Shown one piece after another: positions 26,109-34,948 of a stretch of DNA of 64,000 nucleotides. This DNA comes from Isoetes engelmannii (Eukaryota > Streptophyta > Lycopodiopsida > Isoetales > Isoetaceae). Made by a program: the position numbers and the translations under genes. The notes under the pieces were generated by a model. It was not told the origin of the DNA, searched no databases, and saw nothing but the letters and a program-made list of their open reading frames with translations. Within the stretch, counting starts at the first letter, position 1; each line of letters starts with the position of its first letter. The DNA is taken from NCBI GenBank assembly GCA_011763485.2, contig JAANSK020111127.1:1-64000 (forward strand), given 5' to 3'.

Positions 26109-27401
26109 CTATCTCAAGCGGGACACGATCAGGTCCACAAGCTCTGCCGCAGCGTCTGATCGGATTCGATTGGGGCCATGCGGGCAGGCATCGATTACCT
26201 TGGCGAGCTCAGCTGGCGAGACGAACGCGTAACTATCGGCCAGCGGCCGCCTGAGCAACTGCACAACCTCATATTTCAGGCTCATCAGCGTGGAACTGCA
26301 GTGGCCGCAGATGGTGTTCGCGCTCGACCACTTTCCGCGGGCACGGTTGAAAGAGATCGGGAACCGGATTTTTCCTTTGTCGCCAGGACAGGCGACTTCA
26401 GTCTTCGATCGGCGGCAGATTGGGCAGCGCCAAGAGTCATCGAGCCCGTCCCACACCTTCGCGGTCTGCGGTTCGGACTTGAGCATTGCGAGGAAATTGC
26501 TCGGCAGCACGCCCGTCCGCCCTTCCGAGCTGGTCCGCCACCTCGACAGGTTCGCGGACTTTGCGGACTTGGCGGGACCCAACGCCGTTTGTAGAGCGTC
26601 GAAGCTGATCCATTCCTGGATAGACCGATCATGGAGACGTCCGGGCGCGGAAGATCCGAATCCAAAAACTGGCACTCCATGCCTGTCAGCAGATGGCTCG
26701 TACCAGTGGGAGTCCGTAGCCGCGGCGCGACCGACGGCTCCGATGATCTTCATCCGCAACTCGTAGGCTGCCTTAGCGGCGTTCCAGGCATCCACCGCCG
26801 CGGCGCGATCGATTTCGTGCGGACAGTGGTCTTGGGGTCGAACAAAGCTCCGGATCAGTGTCGGCGAAAACGAGAAGTCGGTAGGGGTACCAACCATCTT
26901 TTTCGCTTTCGAGTCCGCGTTGTTGCAGTCCTCGCAGACCAGCACCTCTTCGTAGGCGGCAAAGGCGGTCCCGATGCGCTCCACGAGGCGCTTACCGTTG
27001 GTCTGAGGAGTCGACGTCCCTGCCGCCCGGAACGCTGCATTGAACGCCGCCTCGAGGACGTCCCCCATGTGATCGTGATGAATCACCAGCTTGGCCAGGA
27101 TCTGCCCCTGTTTGCCTAAGCGAGAAATGGCGAACTTCGACCGGGCGCAGCACGGGCACTTCCAATCCTGTGTCGAGCCGATCCAATTCGAGTTCATCTC
27201 CATCACGTCGCACTTGTGATGGGCCTTAATGCGCACGGACAGCGGACTGTCGACACCGTCGAGGATGACGATGTCGCCTTGGCGCACCCCGTCTAAGAGG
27301 TGCGCGAGCGCCTGGTCTCGGAGCATTTGCTCCGAATTAACCGACCTGCGCTGTGCCGCGAACCACCTCGCCAGTTCGCTGAGGCCGAAGACATCTTCCA
27401 T
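26109..27401 (-). CDS. Zinc-ribbon/HNH-like accessory protein
   Basis: The 430-residue product has several Cys pairs: WKCPCCARSKF (about residue 80), LVCEDCNNADSKAKK (about 153) and WRCPICRRSK plus ICGHCSS (about 325-370). Between the first two is LVIHHDHMGDVL, and with the following CEDCN...AK this matches the order of an HNH endonuclease (HH...N/C...). It may therefore be a nuclease with additional zinc ribbons. It lies in an inserted segment with HTH and NADAR genes, consistent with a defence or anti-defence cargo; that role is inferred. It is divergent from the HTH gene. Confidence 0.6.
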   Translation of the reverse strand: MEDVFGLSELARWFAAQRRSVNSEQMLRDQALAHLLDGVRQGDIVILDGVDSPLSVRIKAHHKCDVMEMNSNWIGSTQDWKCPCCARSKFAISRLGKQGQILAKLVIHHDHMGDVLEAAFNAAFRAAGTSTPQTNGKRLVERIGTAFAAYEEVLVCEDCNNADSKAKKMVGTPTDFSFSPTLIRSFVRPQDHCPHEIDRAAAVDAWNAAKAAYELRMKIIGAVGRAAATDSHWYEPSADRHGVPVFGFGSSAPGRLHDRSIQEWISFDALQTALGPAKSAKSANLSRWRTSSEGRTGVLPSNFLAMLKSEPQTAKVWDGLDDSWRCPICRRSKTEVACPGDKGKIRFPISFNRARGKWSSANTICGHCSSTLMSLKYEVVQLLRRPLADSYAFVSPAELAKVIDACPHGPNRIRSDAAAELVDLIVSRLR

Positions 27402-27485
27402 GGCTCACCTTTTAAGTGACTGCAGTCGCGGGCTTCGTCCGCAAGGAAAGTGGCGAAGCGGATAAACGGCACCGGCGACGGTGAC

Positions 27486-27515
27486 GCGATAACTGTATAT
27501 ATATACAGTTATCGC
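27486..27515. promoter_or_regulatory. Perfect 30-bp palindrome in divergent intergenic region
   Basis: The half-site GCGATAACTGTATAT is followed directly by its exact complement. It lies 85 bp from the zinc/HNH-like gene start and 101 bp before the HTH gene start, so it is a probable operator, likely bound by the adjacent HTH protein. Confidence 0.6.
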
Positions 27516-27616
27516 CTGATCTCTTCCTCGAGCCGTCTCACTACGCAATTAAAGGGAATCGCTTTACATCAATCCGCAATTGAGTTACATTTTTCTGTAA
27601 TTTCTATGCAGCCTTT

Positions 27617-27928
27617 GTGAGTAAATTACAGAAAATACTGCATCAAATTCAGGTGAGGGTGGCCGTCGTTCGGGGCCGGCAGATCACGCACAGCGATCTT
27701 GCCGAGGTTGCCGACGTTACCCCCCGCTCGCTTGGAGAGTGGATGCGAGGGACGTCCGCCCCGAAAGGGATGTTCGCGGTGTTCAACCTGCTGGCCGCGT
27801 TACCCGAGACCTCGGTTACCGAGGTGCTGGAGGAATGGCGGGAAGCAGACAAGCGGGATACCCGAAACGAGCAGTCCCCGTCGGAAGTGGTCCGACATGA
27901 TTCAGCGGCTAAGAGAGAGAGACGATGA
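27617..27928 (+). CDS. Small helix-turn-helix protein
   Basis: Encodes 103 residues starting at GTG. Residues about 20-60 (RGRQITHSDLAEVADVTPRSLGEWMRG) have an HTH of the XRE/phage repressor type; the remainder is charged. It overlaps the NADAR gene by 4 bp (ATGA) so the two form an operon, and the 30-bp palindrome upstream is a candidate binding site. Confidence 0.65.
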   Translation: MSKLQKILHQIQVRVAVVRGRQITHSDLAEVADVTPRSLGEWMRGTSAPKGMFAVFNLLAALPETSVTEVLEEWREADKRDTRNEQSPSEVVRHDSAAKRERR

Positions 27929-28074
27929 GCGAGATCCGCTTTTACCGGTCGAACGAGAAGCCGTTCGGCGCCCTGAGCAACCTTTACCGGCGCCCTTTTG
28001 AATTCGAAGGCCTCACCTACCCGACCTCGGAACATGCCTACCAGGCGGGCAAGGCCCGCAAGGAAGCCGTGCGG
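27925..28074 (+). pseudogene. NADAR-domain (YbiA-like) gene interrupted by IS21
   Basis: The first ~50 residues (EIRFYRSNEKPFGALSNLY, then FEGLTYPTSEHAYQAGKARK) match the start of the NADAR/YbiA fold, which cleaves N-glycosidic or ADP-ribosyl bonds in related enzymes. The reading frame runs straight into the IS21 end, and the sequence beyond the IS does not continue it, so the gene is broken. NADAR proteins occur in ADP-ribosylation-based conflict systems; with the HTH it may have been a regulator/effector pair. Confidence 0.7.
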
Positions 28075-28194
28075 TGTTGCTGCCGACCGAAAGTTGACCA
28101 GCCGTACCGATTGAAAATTGATCAGGGCTGGAAGCCGAGGGCGGGAGCCCTCGGTGCTTTTGGATTGTAGGTTCTGATCGTCTGATGGGTCTGC

Positions 28195-28992
28195 TCAGAT
28201 GAGCGTGTCGGCTTCCTCCCGGGTCTTGTCCTGTTCGCGTGCCTTGATCCGTGATCGGGCTTTCTCGCTGCTGTGCCGGAATCGGTAGGACTCGTTGCCG
28301 GTCTCGACGATGTGGCAGTGGTGGGTTAGCCGGTCGAGCAGTGCCGTGGTCATCTTGGCGTCGATGAAGACGCTGGCCCATTCGGCAAAGACCAGGTTGG
28401 TGGTGATGACGACGCTGGTGTGTTCGTAGAGCTTCGACAGCAGGTGGAAGAGCAGCGCGCCGCCGCTTTGGGCAAACGGCAGGTACCCCAGCTCGTCGAG
28501 GACCACCAGATCGAGGTGCATCAGCTGGTGCGCCAGTCGGCCGGCTTTGCCGGCGGCCTTCTCCTGTTCGAGCGCATTGACCAGATCCACTGCGGAGAAG
28601 AAGCGCACCCGTTTGCCATGCCGGGTGATCGCCTCGACGCCCAGTGCGGTAGCCAGATGCGTCTTGCCGGTGCCGGTCCCGCCGATCAGCACGATGTTCT
28701 CGGCACGCGCAGTGAATTCGGTGGTGGCAAAGATCCCGACCTGCCGGCGATCGACTTTCGACTGTTCGAAATCAAAACCAGCCAGATCGCGATGGATCGG
28801 AAAGCGCGCCGAGTGCATCTGGTAGCGGATCGAGCGCAGCCCGCGGTCGACGGTTTCGGCCTGGATCAGGTGCTGGATCAAACCTTCGTAGGTCGTCAGC
28901 CCGGCGGTCGTGCCTTGTTCCAGCCATTCGGCATAGCAGCCGGCCATCCCGTACAGCCGCAGTGCCTTCAGTGCGGCGATGGGATCAGCCAT
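28195..28992 (-). CDS. istB: IstB, IS21 transposition helper ATPase
   Basis: The 265-residue AAA+ protein has Walker [17 protein letters not shown] (about residue 105), Walker [13 protein letters not shown] (about 165) and the family segment [16 protein letters not shown]. It helps IstA choose targets and transpose. Its start overlaps istA's end by 8 bp, as usual. Confidence 0.95.
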   Translation of the reverse strand: MADPIAALKALRLYGMAGCYAEWLEQGTTAGLTTYEGLIQHLIQAETVDRGLRSIRYQMHSARFPIHRDLAGFDFEQSKVDRRQVGIFATTEFTARAENIVLIGGTGTGKTHLATALGVEAITRHGKRVRFFSAVDLVNALEQEKAAGKAGRLAHQLMHLDLVVLDELGYLPFAQSGGALLFHLLSKLYEHTSVVITTNLVFAEWASVFIDAKMTTALLDRLTHHCHIVETGNESYRFRHSSEKARSRIKAREQDKTREEADTLI

Positions 28993-30502
28993 GGTTCACC
29001 TCCCGCGCGGCGTGTGCCGTGAGGTCCCTCAGGCTGTCGTAGCGCTGGGTATCAGCGGCAGGCGGCACCTTCACGATCAGGCTGGTTTCGACGGCCTCCG
29101 GCGGGGGCCCGTCCTTGAGGCGCGCCAGCACGTTGAGGACATGCTCGGCACTCGGCCGGCCTGTTTCCAGCACCAGATCCACGGCCACTAGGACGGCTTC
29201 CAGACCGTGGTCGGGTACCGCCGCCAGCACTTGCGCCATGACCCGGTCGCCGCCGTCTCGTCGCAGCAGGGCGCGGCGCAGTCGCTGCAATGAGTCCGGC
29301 AGCTCGGCGAAGGGTGCGCCGTTGCGCAGCGCGCCGGGTTTCCTTTCGATCAGCGGCAGGTAGTGCTGCCAGTCGTAGACGACGTGATCCCGATCCAGCG
29401 CCCGGGGATGCTCGGCGACCACGCTCTGGTCGGCGACGATGACGACGCGCTCCGGATACAGCCGGACGCTGACCCGATGACCCGCCAGTGCACAGGGCAC
29501 CGAGTAGCGATTGCGGGATACCCGAATCAGGCTGGTGCTCGATACCCGGACCGGCACCTCGACATAGCCATCGAAGGCCACCGGCATCGGCATCAACTGC
29601 GGCTGCTCGTGTTCCCAAGCCTCTCGAATGCTCATCCCGGGATATTCGGGGTGTGGGGCATTGCGCGCTTCCACGCACTGGGTGGCCAGCCAGACATTCA
29701 ACTCGGCGAAACTGCTGAATCCCTGCTCGGAAGCCGATTGCCAGATCCGGCGCCGGGCATCCTGCACGCCCTTCTCGACCCGGCCTTTCTCCCAGCCGGA
29801 GGCGACATTGCAGAAGTCGGCATCGAACAGGTAGTGCGCCGTCATCGCCGCAAAGCGCGCATTGACGACCCGCGCTTTGCCGCGCCCAGGCACCCGGTCG
29901 ACAGCGGTCTTCATGTTGTCGTAGATGCCGCGCCGGGTGACGCCGCCCAGGCCAGTCAGACAGCGCGTATGGGCATCGAACAGCATCTCGTGGCTCTGGC
30001 TGGGATAGGCCACCAGCCAGAAAGCGCGCGACGCGCAGAGCTTCATGTGGGCCAGCTGGATCTTTCGCCAGATGCCGCCGATCAGCAGATGCTCCTCGCT
30101 CCAGTCGAACTGGAATGCCTCGCCCCAGCCGAAACTCAGCGGCACGTAGGCTGCACGGGCAGTCACCGCACCAGCTTCGCGCTTCCAGTCCCGGATGAAA
30201 TCGGTGACCCGGCTGTAGCCACCGTCGTAGCCCTGCTCGCGAATCTGCTGGAACAGCTTGAGGCCCGTCCGACGCTCGCTGCGCGGTCGATGGGAATCGG
30301 TTTCCAGGGCCTGACGAAGCCAGTCGGCCACGCCATCAATCTTTCGAGACCCCGCCTCACGCCGGTAGCTCATTTCGCTGCGGACCGGCTCTCGAAGCCA
30401 GGTCTTCACCGTGTTTCTCGACAGGCTCGTCCGCCGCGCTATCTCGCTAATCGACAGGCCGTCACGGTGCCGCATCCTTCTCACTTTCGCGTACATCGCC
30501 AT
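28985..30502 (-). CDS. istA: IstA, IS21 DDE transposase
   Basis: The 505-residue product has an N-terminal HTH ([23 protein letters not shown]), then an rve/DDE core ([39 protein letters not shown]) and a C-terminal domain. ATG 30502 ([15 protein letters not shown]) is preferred to a GTG three codons upstream. It appears intact. Confidence 0.93.
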   Translation of the reverse strand: MAMYAKVRRMRHRDGLSISEIARRTSLSRNTVKTWLREPVRSEMSYRREAGSRKIDGVADWLRQALETDSHRPRSERRTGLKLFQQIREQGYDGGYSRVTDFIRDWKREAGAVTARAAYVPLSFGWGEAFQFDWSEEHLLIGGIWRKIQLAHMKLCASRAFWLVAYPSQSHEMLFDAHTRCLTGLGGVTRRGIYDNMKTAVDRVPGRGKARVVNARFAAMTAHYLFDADFCNVASGWEKGRVEKGVQDARRRIWQSASEQGFSSFAELNVWLATQCVEARNAPHPEYPGMSIREAWEHEQPQLMPMPVAFDGYVEVPVRVSSTSLIRVSRNRYSVPCALAGHRVSVRLYPERVVIVADQSVVAEHPRALDRDHVVYDWQHYLPLIERKPGALRNGAPFAELPDSLQRLRRALLRRDGGDRVMAQVLAAVPDHGLEAVLVAVDLVLETGRPSAEHVLNVLARLKDGPPPEAVETSLIVKVPPAADTQRYDSLRDLTAHAAREVNHG

Positions 30503-30619
30503 GGTGTGCACCTCGTCTCCTGCGGGCCTTCAAGGCCAGCAGGCTAGGTCGGAACACCCTGGTCAATTTTCGGTCGGCGAAACTCCAGATAACTGGTCAA
30601 CTTTCAGTCGGCGGCAACA

Positions 30620-30859
30620 CTGATGCTCTACATGCCGAAGGAAAAGTCCTGGCTGCGAATCGCATCGGGCGTCGACTCAGCGGAACCGATCCTGTCGCGG
30701 ATGAAGCTGTACGCGCAGGGTGTTCGAGCGGCCGCAATTTCCGGTTCGAAGAGCGACGTCGCGGGGCAAGCCTCCGTGGACTTCACCCGCCAAGTGAATC
30801 AAGCGTTTCAAGATACCGGTTTCGTGCGAACTGATCAGAAAGCTCCGATCCCACAGTAG
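30620..30859 (+). pseudogene. 3' remnant of a transfer gene, probably traF
   Basis: The frame is open from the IS edge to 30859. The residues LYMPKEKSWLRIASGVDSAEPILSRM read like the end of the thioredoxin-like fold of F-type TraF (strand, G-x-DS, helix), and the position, after traN and just before traH, is where traF normally lies. The 5' part is absent from this window. The apparent ATG at 30623 is an accident of the junction. Loss of traF would be expected to weaken or abolish pilus assembly unless another copy exists. Confidence 0.55.
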
Positions 30860-30880
30860 GGATCGGGCAGGAGCTGCCCT

Positions 30881-32791
30881 ATGAAACTTCATCCGTTGTC
30901 CCGTGCCGCGCTTGTCGCGGCATTCCTGTTCTCGACGCACAGCGCATTCGCTGCCGACAACAAGCTGCAGGAAGCCTTCAGGTCGATGTCGAGTCCGGCG
31001 TACTCGGATGCCCAGAGTGCCAAGCGGTACAACGGCGCCCTCCGCAGCGGTGTCGACTTCGGCTCCGGTCGAATTTCGACCGGCGTCGCGACGTCGAACG
31101 TCAGTCTGGTGAACTTCACCCCTCCCCAGGCCACCGTGGGCTGCTCCGGAATCGACTTCCACCTGGGTGGCATCTCGTGGGTCAACTGGGACCAGTTCAG
31201 TGCGCTGCTGGACAGCGTGCTGATGGCGGCGCAGTACGCCGTCGTGAACATGGCCCTGGACTGGATCTCCGAGAAGCTGGGAGCCACCTTCAAGGCTGTG
31301 ATGAACGCCTTGCAGAAGGCGACCGAGATGGAGATCGATGCCTGCAAGATCGGCAAAGCACTGGTTCAGCGGGCAGCCGACGGCTTCACCAACAACTCGG
31401 GCGATTCTGGCGAAGCGTTCTGCCAGGAACGGGCTCAGCAGGACGGAACCGCGGATGGCCACAGCACGGCGAGCCGCCTTTGCATCAACTTCAACACGCA
31501 GGTCGAGAAGCGCCTCGCGTGGCTGCAGAACCTCAAGTACAACATGGGCCTTGGGGGCATGAAGGACAGTGACGGTTCGGAGGCCGTGAAGGAAACCGGC
31601 GACACGAACGTCGAGACGCCCAAGATCTGCGTCGACAATTGCACCTGGCTGACCCTCCGCGGCTCCGGCTTCGCGCCGACCCTGAAGACCAAGCCGGGCG
31701 ATCCGTCGGCTGCCCCGTCCGACCCGGAGATCTACAACTACCTGGCTGGCACCGCGTTCAGCGAACTGCTCATGTCCGGTGCGGGCTACCGCTGGGGCGA
31801 GCCGCAAGGCCCGACCGTTGCCCAGATCGGCACCGAGGTTCAGACGAAGAAGGCTGGCGACATTGGCCCGCCGACCCTGACGGTTGACGCCTTCGTGTCG
31901 ATCTTCATGTGCGGCACGAACTACATCAACGCGACCAGCGAAGCCGCATTGCAGGCGGATGCCGCTGCTGCCGGTACGGCGTCGGGAAACAATGACGTTC
32001 GTGATGGCCTGATGACCTCGAGCCTGTCCCAGATCAAGGGCATCTGCGAAAAGATCCGGAAGCCGGGTTCGTCAGACAACAAGGGCGAGCAGCTCAAGAT
32101 CATCACCTGCATGCCCGAGGACGTGGCACAAGCGCACGCCAACTCGGAAGGGAACTTCACCGGGGCGAATACTGCGGCGCTGTCAGCCCTGAACTCGATC
32201 GGTGGCAACATGCGGAACGCCAAGGATCTGTGCCGCTTCCCTCAGGAGATCCCGATCGCAATCTGGGCCAAGCAGCCCTATGTGACGGCAACCTTCCTGA
32301 GCGAAGGACTGCTCACCCGCAACATGCGCATCATGCAGAACATCTTCGCGAAGCTGATTCGCGGAAATGTCCCGCTGGTCAAGGAAGAGGTCGACTTCAT
32401 CCTGTCGAGCCCGACCCCGGTCTACCAGATGCTGTCCATGGCGGCCCTGTTCCCCTTGCAGGGCATGGAGCTGGTGAACAGCGAAGCGCTGATGATCACC
32501 TCCCTTCAGACCCAGGCCTTCATCGACAAGCTGGTCAACGATGCGTCCAAGGGTACGGACCCGAAGATCCCGATCTTCGACCAGGATCTGTTGAAGATCC
32601 TCGCGTTCATCGGCAACACCTCGAAGGTCTACGGCTCGGTCAACGTCGACGTCGACAAGCAGCTGAACCGCATGACCGCGTTCCAGGCTCAGATCAACGT
32701 CATGCAGAAGGCCGTGATGGATTCGATCTACGGCCGCGGCCTGATGGGCAACCTCACCTTCTCCGCGGACATCACACAGGCCGGCACCTGA
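30881..32791 (+). CDS. traH: TraH, F-type pilus assembly protein
   Basis: TraH is a periplasmic, coiled-coil-containing pilus assembly/retraction protein. The 636-residue product (F TraH about 458) has a signal peptide (ending SAFAA), the hallmark PPQATVGCSGIDFHLGGISWVNWDQ, and an extended middle rich in cysteines; the C-terminal half is helical (KLIRGNVPLVKEEVDFILSS). CAGGAGC precedes the ATG. It is followed by a strong terminator, so the transfer transcript ends here and traG must be elsewhere. Confidence 0.88.
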   Translation: MKLHPLSRAALVAAFLFSTHSAFAADNKLQEAFRSMSSPAYSDAQSAKRYNGALRSGVDFGSGRISTGVATSNVSLVNFTPPQATVGCSGIDFHLGGISWVNWDQFSALLDSVLMAAQYAVVNMALDWISEKLGATFKAVMNALQKATEMEIDACKIGKALVQRAADGFTNNSGDSGEAFCQERAQQDGTADGHSTASRLCINFNTQVEKRLAWLQNLKYNMGLGGMKDSDGSEAVKETGDTNVETPKICVDNCTWLTLRGSGFAPTLKTKPGDPSAAPSDPEIYNYLAGTAFSELLMSGAGYRWGEPQGPTVAQIGTEVQTKKAGDIGPPTLTVDAFVSIFMCGTNYINATSEAALQADAAAAGTASGNNDVRDGLMTSSLSQIKGICEKIRKPGSSDNKGEQLKIITCMPEDVAQAHANSEGNFTGANTAALSALNSIGGNMRNAKDLCRFPQEIPIAIWAKQPYVTATFLSEGLLTRNMRIMQNIFAKLIRGNVPLVKEEVDFILSSPTPVYQMLSMAALFPLQGMELVNSEALMITSLQTQAFIDKLVNDASKGTDPKIPIFDQDLLKILAFIGNTSKVYGSVNVDVDKQLNRMTAFQAQINVMQKAVMDSIYGRGLMGNLTFSADITQAGT

Positions 32792-32806
32792 TCTGCCTGA
32801 TGTGAG

Positions 32807-32834
32807 AAAAGGCCCGAGAAATCGGGCCTTTTTT
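32807..32834 (+). terminator. Terminator after traH
   Basis: AAAAGGCCCG-AGAAAT-CGGGCC followed by six T residues. Confidence 0.88.
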
Positions 32835-32839
32835 ATGGG

Positions 32840-32855
32840 TGTTCCACGTGTGACA
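32840..32855. promoter_or_regulatory. parS-like palindrome
   Basis: TGTTCCACGTGTGACA matches 13 of 16 positions of the general ParB site TGTTTCACGTGAAACA. A better match lies directly downstream of parB at 41348. Confidence 0.4.
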
Positions 32856-32946
32856 CCCCCGGGGGCCGGCGGGAACTCCGCCCCGCTTCAGGTCCATTCG
32901 CAGGCGGATACCGTCATTCGAACCCGCCCTACGGACCCTGTACCCC

Positions 32947-33216
32947 ATGACCGCGATCCTCATCCTGCTGCAGTTCGGCGCCCTGATCTTCATGCTGAAG
33001 ACGGCCGACGGTGTAGCCAAGCAGAACCTCTCCCTGCGCTGGGCGCAGACCCGGCATTCGGTGATGGTCCAGCGGCAGACTGTCCTGGGCCTCTGGATTC
33101 CCTACGGCAAGACCAGCTTCGGCGACATCGCTGCCGCTCAGGAATGGATCGACAGCGAGCTGGCCAAGCACCGCCAGGAAGTGTCGGACCGCTTCGGCCC
33201 GGTCTCGAAGGCGTGA
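32947..33216 (+). CDS. Small membrane-anchored protein
   Basis: Encodes 89 residues: one N-terminal membrane helix (ILILLQFGALIFML) then a soluble segment. A CGGATACCGT box lies 33 nt upstream of the ATG. It overlaps the next gene (GTGA). Function unknown. Confidence 0.65.
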   Translation: MTAILILLQFGALIFMLKTADGVAKQNLSLRWAQTRHSVMVQRQTVLGLWIPYGKTSFGDIAAAQEWIDSELAKHRQEVSDRFGPVSKA

Positions 33217-33641
33217 CGCTACGTTGGCTCACTGCGGTCGCCCTCAGCGCTCTTGCCGCTGGCGCTGCCGCACTCGACATGGACCCGCGTTACGGGCGCG
33301 AGTCGCTCGGCTACGTGACGCCCGCGATCGCTGAGCGTCTAGGAGGCGAATCGAACCCGGAGTGGAAGCGTCGTGTCGCCCAGGACGTGAGCGTCTGGAT
33401 GGGCGCCAAGACCTACACGCTGCAGGTCATGGCCAAGTCGCGATTCAAGCCGGGATTCAACTGCCTGATCGCCGCGATTGGGAAGCCGGCGGCCGATGCC
33501 TGGCTGACCGACGTCGTGAAGATGCAGATCCGCGAGAAGGCCGACATGGATCGCTGGAGCGGGGTCAACACGCTCACGGAAACGTGGCCTGAAGGCCCTG
33601 CGGAAGACTGCACGAAGCCTCCGAACCTGCTGCACAAGTAG
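33213..33641 (+). CDS. Small exported protein
   Basis: Starts at GTG overlapping the previous stop. The 142-residue product has a signal peptide (TLRWLTAVALSALAAGAAA) and a mature part with SLGYVTPAIAERLGGESNPEWKRR and two cysteines (FNCLIAAIG, AEDCTKPP) that could form a disulfide. Function unknown; near the transfer block. Confidence 0.65.
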   Translation: MTLRWLTAVALSALAAGAAALDMDPRYGRESLGYVTPAIAERLGGESNPEWKRRVAQDVSVWMGAKTYTLQVMAKSRFKPGFNCLIAAIGKPAADAWLTDVVKMQIREKADMDRWSGVNTLTETWPEGPAEDCTKPPNLLHK

Positions 33642-33668
33642 GCCTCCCCTGCCCTCTCCCTGGATTGA

Positions 33669-33726
33669 CGGCGCGCAGATACCGCTATCCGTCAACAAGG
33701 AGCCCAAACGGGCAAGGAGGTGTGCA
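33669..33726 (+). promoter_or_regulatory. Promoter box and GTCAACAA/hairpin leader
   Basis: AGATACCGC is followed by ATCCGTCAACAAGG, the hairpin GCCC-AAAC-GGGC and AAGGAGG before the ATG at 33727. The gene at 57430 has the same order of elements. Confidence 0.5.
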
Positions 33727-34083
33727 ATGCAGGTCAATCACGTGGACTTCACCGCTGCTGCTGAAAACGCTGCCTGGGAACAAACCGCCAAGGAACAGTT
33801 CCATGCTCTCGGCGAGGAGATCATCCGACAGGCTGCCGCGGTACTGCTGATGCCGATCGATGTGACCCATATCATCAGCTCTCGCATTGCCGGTGAAGTT
33901 CAAGCGAAGTGCGGTGGCAATCGGTTCTGCCTCCGCCGCTCGTTCGCTGATGTCGGTGCCGAACTCGAGGTCCGTGTCGGTTCCAAGACCTCGCTGATCC
34001 GCAATGCGGACATCTGCAACACGAACTTCGTCCAGGGCCGCGTTCGTGCAATGGCGCTACAGGAAGGCATCCCTGCTTTCTGA
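33727..34083 (+). CDS. Hypothetical protein with weak Mor-like pattern
   Basis: Encodes 118 residues. The C-terminal part (RIAGEVQAKCGGNRFCLRRS, then RNADICNTNFVQGRVRAMALQEGI) is faintly like the Mor/C transcription-activator family (GGQ...R-N-x-x-I-x-x-x-F-x-G), but key positions differ. It has its own promoter-like box, leader and terminator, so it is a single-gene unit. Confidence 0.55.
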   Translation: MQVNHVDFTAAAENAAWEQTAKEQFHALGEEIIRQAAAVLLMPIDVTHIISSRIAGEVQAKCGGNRFCLRRSFADVGAELEVRVGSKTSLIRNADICNTNFVQGRVRAMALQEGIPAF

Positions 34084-34092
34084 CCGCCTCAC

Positions 34093-34122
34093 AAGACCTC
34101 TCTTCGGAGAGGTCTTTTTTTT
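34093..34122 (+). terminator. Terminator, same hairpin as at 57752
   Basis: AAGACCTCTC-TTCG-GAGAGGTCTT followed by a T tract. The stem and loop are identical to the terminator after the gene at 57430. Confidence 0.9.
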
Positions 34123-34241
34123 GGCCCAAAACCCACGATGTCTTGAGGGATTCTCGTTGGACGGCCTTCAACAGCCGGTTCCGTGACGATTTTTCGCGCT
34201 CTACTGCGAAACCATATTGCATATCTCGCAGAACAGGTGTT

Positions 34242-34289
34242 TGATACGACTATGTGATACTACGCAACTGATACGAGCATGTCGTATCA
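34242..34289. repeat. TGATACGA repeats upstream of parA
   Basis: Four sites (34242, 34255, 34269 and the complement TCGTATCA at 34282) with 13-14 bp spacing lie just before parA's Shine-Dalgarno. Position and periodicity fit a partition centromere that also serves as operator for the RHH-type partner. Confidence 0.65.
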
Positions 34290-34303
34290 AGGAGACGATT
34301 CAG

Positions 34304-34948
34304 ATGGTGATTGTGTTTGGCTCTCAGAAAGGCGGAACCGGCAAGAGCACCGGTGCGACCAACCTGGCTGTTGCCCTGGCGCACCAGGGTCGAGATGTCC
34401 TGCTGCTTGATGCGGACCCCCAGCACACGGCTTCCCGCTGGGCTGGCCGCCGCAACCAGGAAGCGTCGGACAAGCCGGTGATCCACTGCGTGCAGAAGTC
34501 GGGCGAGTCGCTGATCCCGACCATCCGCGACCTCGCCAAGCGCTACGAGATGATCGTGGTCGACACCGGCGGCCATGACGGCGCCGAATTCCGGTCGGCC
34601 GTGATGATGGCGAATCGTGTGGTGGTCCCGTCCCGTCCGTCGCAGCCGGACATCGAGACTCTTTGCCACGTCGACGAGGTGATCAGCCACGCCCGGTCGA
34701 TGCGCGAGGACGGCGGCCCGTCGGCTCGCGTCCTGCTGTCGATCGTCCCGACCCACTACATGGGGAAGGAGCACATCGAGGCGGCCGAGTTCATCCAGGA
34801 AAACACCGTAATGGGCGTTCTGAGCACCTACATGCGTGACCGCAAGGTTTTTCGTGACGCGATGATCGCCGGCCTGGGGGCCATCGAGATGGACAACAGC
34901 GCCGCAAAGGACGAAGTGAACAATCTTCTGATGGAGGTGCTTCAGTGA
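34304..34948 (+). CDS. parA: ParA-family partition ATPase (short type)
   Basis: The 214-residue size is typical of type Ib ParA without an N-terminal HTH. Deviant Walker A FGSQKGGTGKST begins at residue 6, VLLLDADPQHTAS is the A' motif and MIVVDTGGHDG the Walker B. AGGAGACG precedes ATG 34304; longer in-frame starts upstream run through the repeats and are rejected. ParA moves plasmid copies over the nucleoid, with the downstream gene as partner and the TGATACGA repeats as likely centromere. Confidence 0.9.
   Translation: MVIVFGSQKGGTGKSTGATNLAVALAHQGRDVLLLDADPQHTASRWAGRRNQEASDKPVIHCVQKSGESLIPTIRDLAKRYEMIVVDTGGHDGAEFRSAVMMANRVVVPSRPSQPDIETLCHVDEVISHARSMREDGGPSARVLLSIVPTHYMGKEHIEAAEFIQENTVMGVLSTYMRDRKVFRDAMIAGLGAIEMDNSAAKDEVNNLLMEVLQ

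Larger units (their letters stand above)
28075..30619 (-). mobile_element. IS21-family insertion sequence (complete istA-istB)
   Basis: Terminal inverted repeats start TGTTGC at both ends: TGTTGCTGCCGACCGAAAGT on the left and, on the complement of the right, TGTTGCCGCCGACTGAAAGT. Each end also carries a second inner copy (CGATTGAAAATTGATCAGG left; CCGACCGAAAATTGACCAGG right), as in IS21 elements. It carries istA and istB on the minus strand. The bases flanking it do not form a target-site duplication, and left and right flanks belong to different genes, so an adjacent deletion after insertion is likely. Confidence 0.9.

Noticed and set aside
28195-28992. DnaC-type helicase loader
   Set aside because: The AAA+ protein is next to istA within matching inverted repeats, so it is IstB rather than a replication loader.
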